Shown piece by piece: positions 1-8,445 of a DNA stretch of 64,000 bases (position 1 is its first letter; every line of letters begins with the position of its first letter). The notes beneath the pieces are model-generated. The model had not been told where the DNA came from, did no database searches, and saw only the letters and a list, made by a program, of their open reading frames with translations. The stretch is taken from the NCBI RefSeq assembly GCF_004331995.1, contig NZ_SJDT01000002.1:124001-188000 (forward strand), in the 5' to 3' direction. Position numbers and translations under genes: made by a program. This DNA comes from Arcanobacterium bovis. GTDB lineage: Bacteria; Actinomycetota; Actinomycetes; Actinomycetales; Actinomycetaceae.

Positions 1-1
1 G

Positions 2-1120
2 GCGACTGCTTTCGTCGAGGCCACGATGGCGCAACTTTTCAAAGTACGCTGGCATGATGGAACCTTCCGTGGAGGACCGGCATTCTATATTCAGCGCGGC
101 CTTGGATCTCGTAAATGGGGCGTACTCTTCGCCGTCTTCCTCGTTTTTTCCTTCGGTATTTCTTATGAAATGGTGCAGGCTAATACAATTGCTGCAACCC
201 TCAAAGATCATTACAGTGTGAGCCCTTGGATCACCGCTATCGTATTGCTGGTGCTCACCGGAGCAGTGGTATTTGGCGGACTCAAGCGAGTGGCAAAAGT
301 TACTGAGTGGATGGCACCTATTATGGCAATTGTCTACATCGCTATCGCACTGGCAGTTATTGTGATGAACCTCGAGAATATTGTTCCGATTATGAAGTTG
401 ATCTTTGCCTCAGCTTTTGGCCTCGAGCAAGGTTTGGCAGGAACTGCCGGCGGTGTGGTGGCAGCGATGCTCAATGGTACACGCCGCGGTCTGTTCTCGA
501 ATGAAGCAGGTGAAGGCTCTGCTCCAAACGCTGCATCAACCGCGCAAGTGTCCCATCCGGTAAAACAGGGCTTCATCCAAGCAATGGGTGTTTTTGTTGA
601 CACGATTTTGGTGTGTTCTGCCACGGCATTCATCATTCTCAACTCCCTGGGAACGGTGTACAAACCAGGTGAAGAAACCTCACTTGATGGAGCGTCGCTG
701 ACTATTGCGGCAGCCACGTATGAGCTGGGCGAGTGGATCGTACCGATTATGGTGGTACTCATCCTCGTGTTCTGCTATTCCTCGATTATCGGTAACTTTG
801 CCTATGCAGAAATCAATATTGATTTCATGACGAATGGCAAGGCTTGGGGATCGAAAGTGCTCGGCGGCGTCGTCGTACTTTCAGTGGCGATTGGTTCGCT
901 TTCCTCGCTCAACGCTGTATGGAACTTTGCCGATATCACAATGGCAGGAATGGCGGTCATCAACTTGGTGGCGATTGTGCTTCTTGGTAAATGGGTATTT
1001 GGAGCTTTGCGCGATTTCCAAGCCGACCCTGAGAAACCCTTTGTGGCGACGAACAATCCACATATGCCTGGCGAACTGCCGTCGGATATTTGGGTTGAGC
1101 GTGAGAATGCCCAAGCATAG
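2..1120 (+). CDS. Sodium:alanine (AGCS family) symporter, C-terminal part
   Basis: The reading frame is open from base 2, so the gene starts outside the window; the ATG at 26 is internal (preceding codons read ATAFVEAT, as expected inside an AGCS protein). About 372 residues remain, with roughly eight hydrophobic segments. The conserved stretch around RRGLFSNEAGEGSAPNAA is the AGCS signature. The family imports alanine or glycine with sodium across the cytoplasmic membrane. The end (VERENAQA) is a normal hydrophilic tail. The exact amino-acid substrate cannot be read from the sequence. The next gene downstream is convergent, with a 14-base gap. Confidence 0.93.
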   Translation, partial: ATAFVEATMAQLFKVRWHDGTFRGGPAFYIQRGLGSRKWGVLFAVFLVFSFGISYEMVQANTIAATLKDHYSVSPWITAIVLLVLTGAVVFGGLKRVAKVTEWMAPIMAIVYIAIALAVIVMNLENIVPIMKLIFASAFGLEQGLAGTAGGVVAAMLNGTRRGLFSNEAGEGSAPNAASTAQVSHPVKQGFIQAMGVFVDTILVCSATAFIILNSLGTVYKPGEETSLDGASLTIAAATYELGEWIVPIMVVLILVFCYSSIIGNFAYAEINIDFMTNGKAWGSKVLGGVVVLSVAIGSLSSLNAVWNFADITMAGMAVINLVAIVLLGKWVFGALRDFQADPEKPFVATNNPHMPGELPSDIWVERENAQA

Positions 1121-1134
1121 GAGAGTTCCGGTAG

Positions 1135-1500
1135 CTATTTTGCAAGCGTAAATCCGAGCAAAAGCGATACATAAGCGATAACCAGGCAAAGTAAAAGCAT
1201 ACTTGCTGCGTACAAATATGCTTTCTTTGCCTGGTTATTTTTAAGCATTGTATAAGTTTCCAGCGACGCCGTGCTGAAGGTCGTGAAGCCGCCTGCGAAC
1301 CCAGTGCCCAAGATAAGCAAGAGCGTAGCCGATATCGCCCCGCCTAGTTGCAAACCGGTACACAAACCGAGCAACGCTGAGCCGACGAAATTCACGGTGA
1401 AAGTTCCGGTGGGGAATAGTTTTTTGGGCAGTTTTGAATCGATGAAATAGCGCAGCGCAGCGCCAAAACCGCCGGCAATTGCCATGAGGACGAGCGTCAT
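1135..1500 (-). CDS. crcB: Fluoride channel subunit FluC/CrcB (short copy)
   Basis: A 121-residue membrane protein with four predicted helices, the normal size of FluC. The signature GFAGGFTTFSTASLE (about residues 69-83) carries the TTFST segment that lines the fluoride pore. FluC proteins export fluoride passively as dual-topology dimers. This is the second gene of a two-gene unit; its ATG overlaps the end of the upstream paralogue in an ATGA (1497-1500), implying translational coupling. Tandem pairs in other Gram-positive bacteria are thought to act as heterodimers. Confidence 0.93.
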   Translation of the reverse strand: MTLVLMAIAGGFGAALRYFIDSKLPKKLFPTGTFTVNFVGSALLGLCTGLQLGGAISATLLLILGTGFAGGFTTFSTASLETYTMLKNNQAKKAYLYAASMLLLCLVIAYVSLLLGFTLAK

Positions 1501-1955
1501 TGGGCACCGCCGTCTCCCGAAACGCGATGTTTCGTAACAGGTATTTCACGACGACGCCGGGCAGAACCTTTCGCTGTTGCGCGGGCTGCGATAACTCCAA
1601 GCCCTGCGCACACAATTCCTAGCCCTACCGACGTAATCGGGTATGTGAGAGCCAGCAAAGGGTGCTTGTTTGCCAGAAGGAGATTGGTGTCGACGATTAA
1701 CGCGCTATACGTGGTAAAACCACCGAGCACGCCGGTGCCGAGAAATAGTCGAATGTGCTGCTGGGTAGCGGGATTTATCGCGCTCACTGCGAGTCTTTGG
1801 CTGAGAAATCCGAGCGTGAAACAACCGCTGAGATTTATGAAAAATATTCCGAGCGGGAATGGGGTGGAGGTGGTGTGGAGCGCTAGATTGACGCCATAAC
1901 GAGCAAGAACTCCGCACACTCCACCGCAAAATACTTCGATGAGAGATAACAGCAC
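1497..1955 (-). CDS. crcB: Fluoride channel subunit FluC/CrcB (long, divergent copy)
   Basis: A 152-residue FluC paralogue with four hydrophobic segments and a basic C-terminal extension rich in Arg and Lys. Its signature reads GTGVLGGFTTYSAL, so TTFST of its partner is replaced by TTYSA; this fits a specialised heterodimer subunit. The frame is open to a GTG at 1961, but the GTG at 1955 is preferred because a TAGAAT box (1967-1962) ends exactly 6 nt before it and no ribosome binding site is visible, suggesting a leaderless transcript. No fluoride riboswitch fits in the 43-bp gap to the divergent Nif3 gene. Confidence 0.9.
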   Translation of the reverse strand: MLLSLIEVFCGGVCGVLARYGVNLALHTTSTPFPLGIFFINLSGCFTLGFLSQRLAVSAINPATQQHIRLFLGTGVLGGFTTYSALIVDTNLLLANKHPLLALTYPITSVGLGIVCAGLGVIAARATAKGSARRRREIPVTKHRVSGDGGAQ

Positions 1956-1961
1956 ACTCAC

Positions 1962-1998
1962 ATTCTAGGACGGCGACTCGGCATCGGCTTGCTAGACT
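1962..1998. promoter_or_regulatory. Head-to-head leaderless promoters (crcB pair / Nif3 gene)
   Basis: On the minus strand TAGAAT (1967-1962) lies 6 nt before the GTG at 1955. On the plus strand TAGACT (1993-1998) lies 6 nt before the ATG at 2005. Both match the -10 position expected if transcription starts at the first base of the start codon. Neither gene has a Shine-Dalgarno sequence. The -35 regions are not distinct. Confidence 0.55.
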
Positions 1999-2004
1999 TG
2001 AGTT

Positions 2005-2805
2005 ATGTCTGTAACGGTTGAACATATTGTGCGTGCGATGAATAAGCACTATCCGGCATCATTTGCTGAGGACTGGGATCGAGTTGGCTTAGTAGTGGGG
2101 GATCTGGCGGCCCCTGTGAAACTCATTGGTTTTGCAGTAGACCCGTGTGAAGCAACGGTGAATGAAGCAATTGAGCGGGGAGCCGATATGCTGATCACTC
2201 ATCATCCGCTATTTTTGCGAGGTACGTCGAGCGTGGCAACCGACAGTGCTAAAGGTTCTTGGGTGCACAAACTTATTAAGAACGACTGCGCATTGTTCGC
2301 AGCTCATACTAATGCTGATGCCGCAGCAGATGGATCGGCCGTAGCACTTGCTGATTTGCTAGGGGTAGAAGATCAGCGGCCGCTCCAACCGCATAGCGAC
2401 TTTCCGCAAATCGGAATTGGTAGGGTGGGAACTTTGCCAATGACGATGAGTGTGCTCGAATTGGCCGAGCGTGTGAAGGCAAAAATTCCCGATGTTCCTG
2501 CCGGTATCACGATTGGCGGAGATCCTGCGCGGATTGTCAAGACGGTAGCTGTTTCGCCCGGATCGGGAGATTCGTTCCTTAAACGTGTTGGGGAAGTTGG
2601 TGCAGATGTATATATCACTGCTGACCTGCGCCATCATCCGGCCACCGATCATTTGTGGTCTGGGGGATGTGCGCTGATTGGAACCACCCACTTTGCCTCG
2701 GAGTGGCCAGTTTTGCCAAATTTGCAACGCAGGATTGAGCAAGAGTGTGATGTGCAAACATACGTCTCAACGATAATTACCGATCCATGGGAGATTCGGC
2801 TTTGA
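2005..2805 (+). CDS. Nif3-like dinuclear metal center protein
   Basis: A 266-residue Nif3/YbgI (DUF34) protein, annotated in databases as GTP cyclohydrolase I type 2 homologue or Nif3-like dinuclear metal center protein. Expected metal ligands are visible: the HH pair in THHPLF (66-67), HTNADAA (His101, Asp105), and His229 and Glu233 in TTHFASEW. The length is that of the short bacterial form without the inserted PII-like domain. The cellular role of this universally distributed family is not settled. The start is leaderless (TAGACT 6 nt upstream). In many actinobacteria the next gene encodes a coiled-coil zinc-ribbon protein; here that partner is about 9.9 kb away at 12699. Confidence 0.92.
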   Translation: MSVTVEHIVRAMNKHYPASFAEDWDRVGLVVGDLAAPVKLIGFAVDPCEATVNEAIERGADMLITHHPLFLRGTSSVATDSAKGSWVHKLIKNDCALFAAHTNADAAADGSAVALADLLGVEDQRPLQPHSDFPQIGIGRVGTLPMTMSVLELAERVKAKIPDVPAGITIGGDPARIVKTVAVSPGSGDSFLKRVGEVGADVYITADLRHHPATDHLWSGGCALIGTTHFASEWPVLPNLQRRIEQECDVQTYVSTIITDPWEIRL

Positions 2806-2853
2806 GTTGTTAATGAATCAGACTTAATTTCTGTTTCAGAATAATAAATACCA

Positions 2854-2899
2854 AATTAGCACCGGGTGTTAAGTAGTCACTTAACACCCGGTGCTAATT
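2854..2899. terminator. Perfect 21-bp inverted repeat after the Nif3 gene
   Basis: Arms 2854-2874 and 2879-2899 are perfectly complementary over 21 bp around the four-base loop AGTC. It begins 49 bases after the Nif3 stop codon, so a terminator is the simplest reading. It lacks a clear U-tract (TT then CG), and the stem is longer than typical terminators, so a transcript-protecting hairpin or a protein-binding palindrome is also possible. Confidence 0.6.
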
Positions 2900-3077
2900 C
2901 GTATCCGCAGCTAGTGGCTTTATTTCGAGAAATTAGGTTCGCCTATCACTAAAGTCGAGCGTGAATAGTTGAGAACTTAACATTGCTTAACTCACATCTG
3001 GGTTGAGAGTCTAATCACAAGTCGAAGCGGGCACATGAATATGTGAGTGCTCTCGGTACACAAGGGAGTGAATCGTT

Positions 3078-4118
3078 TTGGATCGCGATAATCGGATTTC
3101 TAAACCTTCGCAAGAAGGAAATGCTGCAGACATTGCTCGGACGCTGGGCGTCTCTCGAGCGGCAGTTTCCTATGCCCTCAACGGCAAACCGGGCGTATCA
3201 GCTCGCACGCGCCAAATGATCTTGTCCTTAGCTGAAAAGAAGGGCATGGAAATTCCACAAAAAGCCCTGAACTGGAAAACTACCAAACCGCTCGTCGGCC
3301 TGATCTTGGCAGACCTCAGCAATCCTTTCTATCAAGAACTCGGTGTGGCGGTATCAAATCGTGCACGTTGGCACGGTTACGATGCCTACCTTTCGCACAC
3401 CGGCGATGATCCACTTGAATTGCTCACCACAGTTCGAGCAATGGCGAGTCACCACGTGGACGGAATCATCTTGACCGCCACCCAAGATGGTGACGCTGCC
3501 GTCGTCCAAGAACTGCGTAAATGGAATATTCCTTATGTGCAAGTTTCGCGCAAAATCCCCACTGTGCAAGGAGCATTTGTGGGAATCGACAACAAGGCTG
3601 CTTCGAAAGATATTGCTTTGCACATGGCCTCGCACGGCTATGAAAAAATCGCCCTTGTGGTTGGGCCGCGTCGTTCCTCGGCGTCAAACGACCGCTATGC
3701 CGGCTACCTCGATGGTTTGGTGGAAAGCGGAATATTTGTGCCCCAACAGTGGATCGTGCGCACGTCGCTGGGTATCGACGGAGGCCTGAAAGCCGCGCAA
3801 TATCTACGCAGCCTCGACCGCGGGCTGCCTGAAGCAATTATTTGCGGTTCGGACGCGATTGCTTTGGGAATCATTCAAGACTTCACTGCGCAAGGTATCA
3901 ACATTCCTGCCGATGTGGCTATCTGTGGTTTTGACGGGGTAATGAGCCAAAGATCAGCTGATTTTTCTCTCACCACAGTCGTGCAGCCGGTTGATGATAT
4001 GGCCGAAAACGCTGTTATGTACCTTGACGACCTCATTAGGAACAAGGCAATTACTCCACATGAAGTGATCTGCCAATACTCACTACGCATCGGCAATTCG
4101 TGCCGGTGCCAACTATGA
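3078..4118 (+). CDS. LacI family transcriptional regulator
   Basis: A 346-residue protein with an N-terminal LacI helix-turn-helix (about residues 18-45; DIARTLGVSRAAVSYALNG) and a periplasmic-binding-protein-like effector domain (about 70-340; PLVGLILADLSNPFYQ, ICGFDGV). It most likely represses the catabolic genes that follow on the same strand and releases them when it binds a sugar-like effector. The start is the TTG at 3078, preceded by AAGGGAG. No convincing operator palindrome was found; a weak CACAT-N4-ATGTG element lies about 35 bases upstream. The intergenic space to the next gene is only 14 bases, so the regulator is probably cotranscribed with the pathway. Confidence 0.92.
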   Translation: MDRDNRISKPSQEGNAADIARTLGVSRAAVSYALNGKPGVSARTRQMILSLAEKKGMEIPQKALNWKTTKPLVGLILADLSNPFYQELGVAVSNRARWHGYDAYLSHTGDDPLELLTTVRAMASHHVDGIILTATQDGDAAVVQELRKWNIPYVQVSRKIPTVQGAFVGIDNKAASKDIALHMASHGYEKIALVVGPRRSSASNDRYAGYLDGLVESGIFVPQQWIVRTSLGIDGGLKAAQYLRSLDRGLPEAIICGSDAIALGIIQDFTAQGINIPADVAICGFDGVMSQRSADFSLTTVVQPVDDMAENAVMYLDDLIRNKAITPHEVICQYSLRIGNSCRCQL

Positions 4119-4132
4119 AAGGAGCACGTCTC

Positions 4133-4894
4133 ATGACATGCACCCCACTGGAGAATAAAGTCGCAATTGTTACCGGCGCTTCCCAAGGCATCGGACGCGG
4201 AATCGCGCTCAAACTGGCACAGCGTGGTGCCACCGTCGTCGTCATTGACATCAACGGCGACGCGGCTCGCGCTACTGCAGAACTCTGTGGCGGAAAATCT
4301 GTTGGTATCGCCTTGGACGTGTCCAATCGTGAAGCTGTCGATGCCACAGTTGATCAGGTTATCGCCGATTTTGGCAAGGTAGATATCCTCGTCAATAACG
4401 CTGGCATCAACCGCGACGGAATGCTGCACAAAATGACCGACGAGATGTGGGACTCGGTGATCGCCGTCGATCTTTCGGCAGTGTTCTACTTCTGCCGCAA
4501 GGTAGGAACTCATATGCGCGAAAACGGGTACGGACGTATTTGCAACGTGGCATCTGCCTCGTGGATGGGCAATATCGGCCAGACAAATTACGCGGCCGCA
4601 AAGGGTGGCGTTGTATCGCTGACCCGTTCCATTTCAAAAGAACTCGCATTCAAGGGCATCACGGCCAATGCCATCTGCCCTGGTTTCATTGAGACCTCGA
4701 TGACGACGGCGCTGCGTGACGTTCCTTCGCGCGTAGGATTCGACAACCTCTATGACGAGCAGGTTGCGAAAGTGCCGCTCAAGCGCGCTGGTCAGCCTGA
4801 GGATGTGGCTAACTTGGTGGCGTTCTTGGTGTCTGATGACGCTTCCTACCTGACCGGCGAGGTCATCAACATTGGCGGAGGCTACAAGCTATGA
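4133..4894 (+). CDS. Short-chain dehydrogenase/reductase (FabG-like)
   Basis: A 253-residue classical SDR with a nucleotide-binding TGASQGIG (residues 14-21), NNAG, and the catalytic YxxxK as Tyr153/Lys157 with a Ser about 10-12 residues before. The frame is open from 4100, but the ATG at 4133 has a good GGAG at proper spacing. FabG-like SDRs interconvert hydroxyls and ketones with NAD(P)(H). In this cluster it would oxidise the 3-hydroxyl of an aldonic acid or its CoA ester (inference). Its TGA overlaps the ATG of the CoA-transferase gene (ATGA at 4891), so the two are translationally coupled. Confidence 0.93.
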   Translation: MTCTPLENKVAIVTGASQGIGRGIALKLAQRGATVVVIDINGDAARATAELCGGKSVGIALDVSNREAVDATVDQVIADFGKVDILVNNAGINRDGMLHKMTDEMWDSVIAVDLSAVFYFCRKVGTHMRENGYGRICNVASASWMGNIGQTNYAAAKGGVVSLTRSISKELAFKGITANAICPGFIETSMTTALRDVPSRVGFDNLYDEQVAKVPLKRAGQPEDVANLVAFLVSDDASYLTGEVINIGGGYKL

Positions 4895-6351
4895 GTTTCA
4901 AGCAAGTCCAGCCACATGAAGTGGCGGCGCTGATTCCAAATGGCGCCACCGTCGTCGGCAATGGCTTTACGATGATGGGCGTAGCCGACGAAATCTACCT
5001 CGAGATTGAAAAATCCTTTCTCAGCAAAGGCGTGCCAAACGGACTGACGTTCGTGCACGCCGCGGGGCAGTCGAACCGCATTGATGGCTTGGCTCGGCTC
5101 GCGCATCCGGGTCTGCTCAAACGAGTGGTTGGCCCACACTGGGGATTGAATCCACCAATGGCGAATGTGCTCGGAGCCGACGAGGTTGAGGCAATTTGCC
5201 TGCCACAAGGGCAGATTTCGACCCTCTACCGCACAATCGCAGCTCACCGGCCAGGTCAGCTTTCCACTGTGGGCTTGGGAACCTTCGTTGATCCACGCCA
5301 TGATGGTGGACGTATTAATGATTCTGCTAAGGCAGCCACTGCGTCTGACGAGTACGTCTCGTTGATGGAACTTGACGGGAAAGAGTACTTGTTCTACAAG
5401 TCATTCCCGCTGGATGTGGCTATTATTCGTGGCTCGCGAATTGACCCCGATGGGAATATGTCACAAGAAGACGACGTGACGATCCTCGACAACCTGGCGA
5501 TTGCGCAGGCTGTGCACAATAACGGCGGAATTGTGATCGCGCAGGTCAAAGAGATCGTAGAACGTGGAGATATTCCAGCGCGTGAAGTTGAAGTTCCAGG
5601 CGTGCTCGTGGATTACGTGATGGTGACTTCCGATCCGGCTAAATACCACCGGCAGACGAATGCTTCCATCGAAGTGAACTGGGATCTTATCACCGGATAT
5701 GCCTCTCCTGAAGAACTTGGGCAGGCGTTGCTCTCTCACGAACTAGAGCCAACTCGCGTGGCGATCGGTGAAAGAGGAGCCAAGCTGGTGCGCGATGGCG
5801 ACATTATCAACCTCGGTACTGGTCTGCCTGGTGATTCAATTGGTCGGGCTCTGGCAGTAAGCGGGCAAATCGCCAATATTACCCTCACTGTGGAATCGGG
5901 AACCTATGGCGGCGTGCCACTTGGAGTAGTTGATTTTGGGTGTGCTTTGCACCCAGCAGCAATTATCGGACATCCGCAGCAATTTGACTTCTACAACGGT
6001 GGGGGCGTGGACATCACGTTCATGGGTGTGGGACAAGTTGATGGCGAGGGCAATATCAACGTCTCTGCTTTTGCTGGTAAAGCGATCGGTTGCGGTGGCT
6101 TTATGGACATCGTTGATGGGGCCAAGCGTATCTGCTTCTTGATGGTGGCTGATTCTAAGCATCCCAAGTGGGTACCTGCGGTTGACCAGCTCACCTTCTA
6201 CGGGAAAGCTGCCCTCGACAAGGGCCAGGAAGTGTATCTGGCAACCGAGCACTATTTGGTGCAACTCACCGACGAAGGCTGGGTTGTGCTGGAAGTAGAC
6301 GACAACGATGCCGCGCGAGCTACGGCGTCTCAAGTAATTACGAAGAAGTAA
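4891..6351 (+). CDS. Fused-subunit acyl-CoA:carboxylate CoA-transferase (family I)
   Basis: A 486-residue protein containing both halves of a family I CoA-transferase in one chain, like YdiF or propionate CoA-transferase. The N-terminal half has GATVVGNGFTMMG. The C-terminal half has GDIINLGTGLPG and the catalytic glutamate in TVESGTYGG (Glu335), which forms the glutamyl-CoA thioester intermediate. The enzyme moves CoA between acyl-CoA and free acids. With the neighbouring SDR and thiolase it could load a 3-keto acid with CoA, taking it from acetyl-CoA or glyceryl-CoA (inference). It starts inside the stop of the SDR gene and ends 16 bases before the thiolase gene. Confidence 0.92.
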   Translation: MSFKQVQPHEVAALIPNGATVVGNGFTMMGVADEIYLEIEKSFLSKGVPNGLTFVHAAGQSNRIDGLARLAHPGLLKRVVGPHWGLNPPMANVLGADEVEAICLPQGQISTLYRTIAAHRPGQLSTVGLGTFVDPRHDGGRINDSAKAATASDEYVSLMELDGKEYLFYKSFPLDVAIIRGSRIDPDGNMSQEDDVTILDNLAIAQAVHNNGGIVIAQVKEIVERGDIPAREVEVPGVLVDYVMVTSDPAKYHRQTNASIEVNWDLITGYASPEELGQALLSHELEPTRVAIGERGAKLVRDGDIINLGTGLPGDSIGRALAVSGQIANITLTVESGTYGGVPLGVVDFGCALHPAAIIGHPQQFDFYNGGGVDITFMGVGQVDGEGNINVSAFAGKAIGCGGFMDIVDGAKRICFLMVADSKHPKWVPAVDQLTFYGKAALDKGQEVYLATEHYLVQLTDEGWVVLEVDDNDAARATASQVITKK

Positions 6352-6367
6352 AAGAAAGAGGAGAACA

Positions 6368-7543
6368 ATGGAAAAGATCGTAGTAGTTGAAGGCGCTCGT
6401 ACGGCTATTGGCGGATATGCAGGATCGCTATCAAATACGCCTAACCATGTGCTCGGTGCAATGGCAATGACAGCTGCCATTGAGCGAGCTGGAGTTTCGG
6501 CTGAGGCTATCGACGAAGTCGTGGTCGGTTGTGTTGGGCAGGTTGGCCCTGATGCGTTCCTAGCCCGCCGTATCGCATTGGCAGCGGGCGTACGTGAAGA
6601 CTCCAATGCTTTTACCGTCAACCGCCTATGTGGATCGGGATTGCAAGCAGTGCAATCGGCAGCCTTTGAACTGCGCGCGGGCGATGCCAAATTCGCAGTA
6701 GCAGGTGGCTCGGAGAATATGTCGCGTCAGCCTTTCATGGACTTCGATGCGCGCAACGGTTGGAAGATGGGCAATCACACTTTGGTTGATGGCACGCTTT
6801 CGCTGGTTACAGATCCGTTCGGAAACTACCCGATGGGTGTAACTGCAGAAAATGTTGCCGAGAAATACGCCATCTCTCGCGAAGATCAAGACGAATTTGC
6901 GGCACTCTCGCAAGAACGTGCAGCAGCAGCTCAAGAAGCTGGACTTTTTGCACCGGAGATCGTTGGAGTGACGGTCAAGGAGAAGAAGACTGAGCGCGTA
7001 TTCGACGCTGATGAGCACTTGCGTCCAGGTACCACAGTCGAAAAGCTGGCAAAGTTGCGTCCGGCTTTCCGCGACGGCGGTTCAGTGACGGCAGGAAACT
7101 CCTCGGGAATCAACGACGCCGCAGCGATGCTGGTGCTTACCACTGAATCAGTTGCAAAAGCTGAGGGCTTGAAGCCGATTGGTGAATTTGTGAGCTTTGC
7201 AAAAGCTGGCGTGGCACCAGAGGTTATGGGCTTCGCTCCAGCGCTCGCGATTCCACGTGCATTGGAAAAGGCTGGTTTGACGCTTGCAGACATCGACTGG
7301 ATCGAACTTAATGAAGCATTTGCAGCTCAAGCACTGTCGGTGATCCGCGATCAGAATCTCGATATGGACAAGACGAATCCGCTCGGTGGTGCCATTGCGT
7401 TGGGCCATCCGGTTGGTGCAACTGGCGCAATTCTTTCTCTGCGCACCCTATACAACCTGCGCCGAACAGGTAAAGAATTCGGTTTGGTATCCATGTGCAT
7501 CGGCGGCGGCCAAGGCGTTGCTGCTGTGTACAAGGCATTGTGA
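6368..7543 (+). CDS. Thiolase (acetyl-CoA acetyltransferase family)
   Basis: A 391-residue thiolase of normal length. The nucleophilic Cys88 lies in NRLCGSGLQA, His347 in GHPVGATGA, and the second catalytic Cys377 in CIGGGQGVA. Thiolases cleave 3-ketoacyl-CoA with free CoA to give acetyl-CoA and a shortened acyl-CoA, or run in reverse. The start has AGAAAGAGGAG immediately upstream. Its place between a CoA-transferase and a lactonase, with no enoyl-CoA hydratase or acyl-CoA dehydrogenase nearby, argues against ordinary beta-oxidation and for cleavage of a specific 3-keto intermediate. Confidence 0.95.
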   Translation: MEKIVVVEGARTAIGGYAGSLSNTPNHVLGAMAMTAAIERAGVSAEAIDEVVVGCVGQVGPDAFLARRIALAAGVREDSNAFTVNRLCGSGLQAVQSAAFELRAGDAKFAVAGGSENMSRQPFMDFDARNGWKMGNHTLVDGTLSLVTDPFGNYPMGVTAENVAEKYAISREDQDEFAALSQERAAAAQEAGLFAPEIVGVTVKEKKTERVFDADEHLRPGTTVEKLAKLRPAFRDGGSVTAGNSSGINDAAAMLVLTTESVAKAEGLKPIGEFVSFAKAGVAPEVMGFAPALAIPRALEKAGLTLADIDWIELNEAFAAQALSVIRDQNLDMDKTNPLGGAIALGHPVGATGAILSLRTLYNLRRTGKEFGLVSMCIGGGQGVAAVYKAL

Positions 7544-7558
7544 GTGAGGAGGCTGACA

Positions 7559-8443
7559 ATGAAAATTAGTAAGATCATTGACCTGAAACCCAATTTGGGT
7601 GAAGGGCCAATATGGGATAGTGAATCAAACACGTTGTGGTGGATTGACTCTCAGGATGGACGCGTTTTCAATCATGAGCAGGACGGCTCAAACCTCAAGG
7701 TATGGGACGTGCGCGAAAAGATTGGTTCGATGGCGCTCTATGCTGATGGAAAATCTGCACTAGTTGCACTGCAAACTGGTTTGTACAAGTACAATCTTGA
7801 AACTGATCAGGCAACGTTGCTGGTAGATCCAGAGCCCGAGTTTGAACATAATCGCCTCAACGACGGCAAAGTTGATCAGCGTGGACGCTTCGTATTCGGT
7901 TCGATGGACACCCTCGAAGAAACCCCATCCGGCAGACTCTATTCCTATGAAGAAGGTAAAGGTCTGACCGTACTTGACGAGGGCATCATTTGTTCGAATG
8001 GTCCATGCTGGAGCCCCGATGGTTCCATCTTCTACTTTGCAGATACGTGGACTGGTGATATTTGGGCATACGACTATGACCTCGAAACTGGCCAAGTATC
8101 GAACCGTCGTGTTTTCGCTACGGTGGACCAGTCCGACGGCGGCGCTTGCGATGGCATGACCGTCGATGCCGATGGTTTCGTCTGGCAGGCACACGTTTAC
8201 GGTGGCAAGATCAACCGTTACGATCCCGATGGCAAGCTCGAGCGTCAGATTGAGATGCCAGTTCTTAAGGTCACCTGCCCAGTATTTGGTGGACCTGATT
8301 ACGACCGTATGTTTGTAACCTCAATGGCCCGTCCGCCGTTGCCACGATTCCCCGAAGACGGGCACGAGCGTGGCGCACTCTTCGTCATTGATGACTTGGG
8401 TGTTCAGGGTTTCGAAACTCCACGTTTTGGTAAGGAGATTTAA
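7559..8443 (+). CDS. SMP-30/gluconolaconase-family lactonase
   Basis: A 294-residue six-bladed propeller protein of the SMP-30/gluconolactonase/regucalcin family. Expected metal-site segments are present: GEGPIWD near the N-terminus (Glu15), RLNDGKVDQRGRFVFGSMD, SNGPCWSPDG, and DGMTVDADGF. Such enzymes hydrolyse sugar lactones to the open aldonic acid with a divalent metal in the cytoplasm. The start at 7559 (MKISK) follows GTGAGGAGG at good spacing; the frame itself opens at 7544. A lactonase here implies that the cluster substrate arrives as, or passes through, a lactone. Which sugar lactone cannot be told from the sequence. Confidence 0.92.
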   Translation: MKISKIIDLKPNLGEGPIWDSESNTLWWIDSQDGRVFNHEQDGSNLKVWDVREKIGSMALYADGKSALVALQTGLYKYNLETDQATLLVDPEPEFEHNRLNDGKVDQRGRFVFGSMDTLEETPSGRLYSYEEGKGLTVLDEGIICSNGPCWSPDGSIFYFADTWTGDIWAYDYDLETGQVSNRRVFATVDQSDGGACDGMTVDADGFVWQAHVYGGKINRYDPDGKLERQIEMPVLKVTCPVFGGPDYDRMFVTSMARPPLPRFPEDGHERGALFVIDDLGVQGFETPRFGKEI

Positions 8444-8445
8444 TA

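Noticed and set aside
334-762. Long antisense frames over the symporter gene and similar frames elsewhere
   Set aside because: They lie entirely opposite clearly coding genes, and their translations show no family motifs.
1956-2004. Fluoride riboswitch upstream of the crcB pair
   Set aside because: The gap is 43 bases and both transcripts appear leaderless; there is no room for the aptamer.
3030-3046. CACAT-N4-ATGTG dyad as LacI operator
   Set aside because: Only five-base arms; no second copy was found before the other genes of the cluster.
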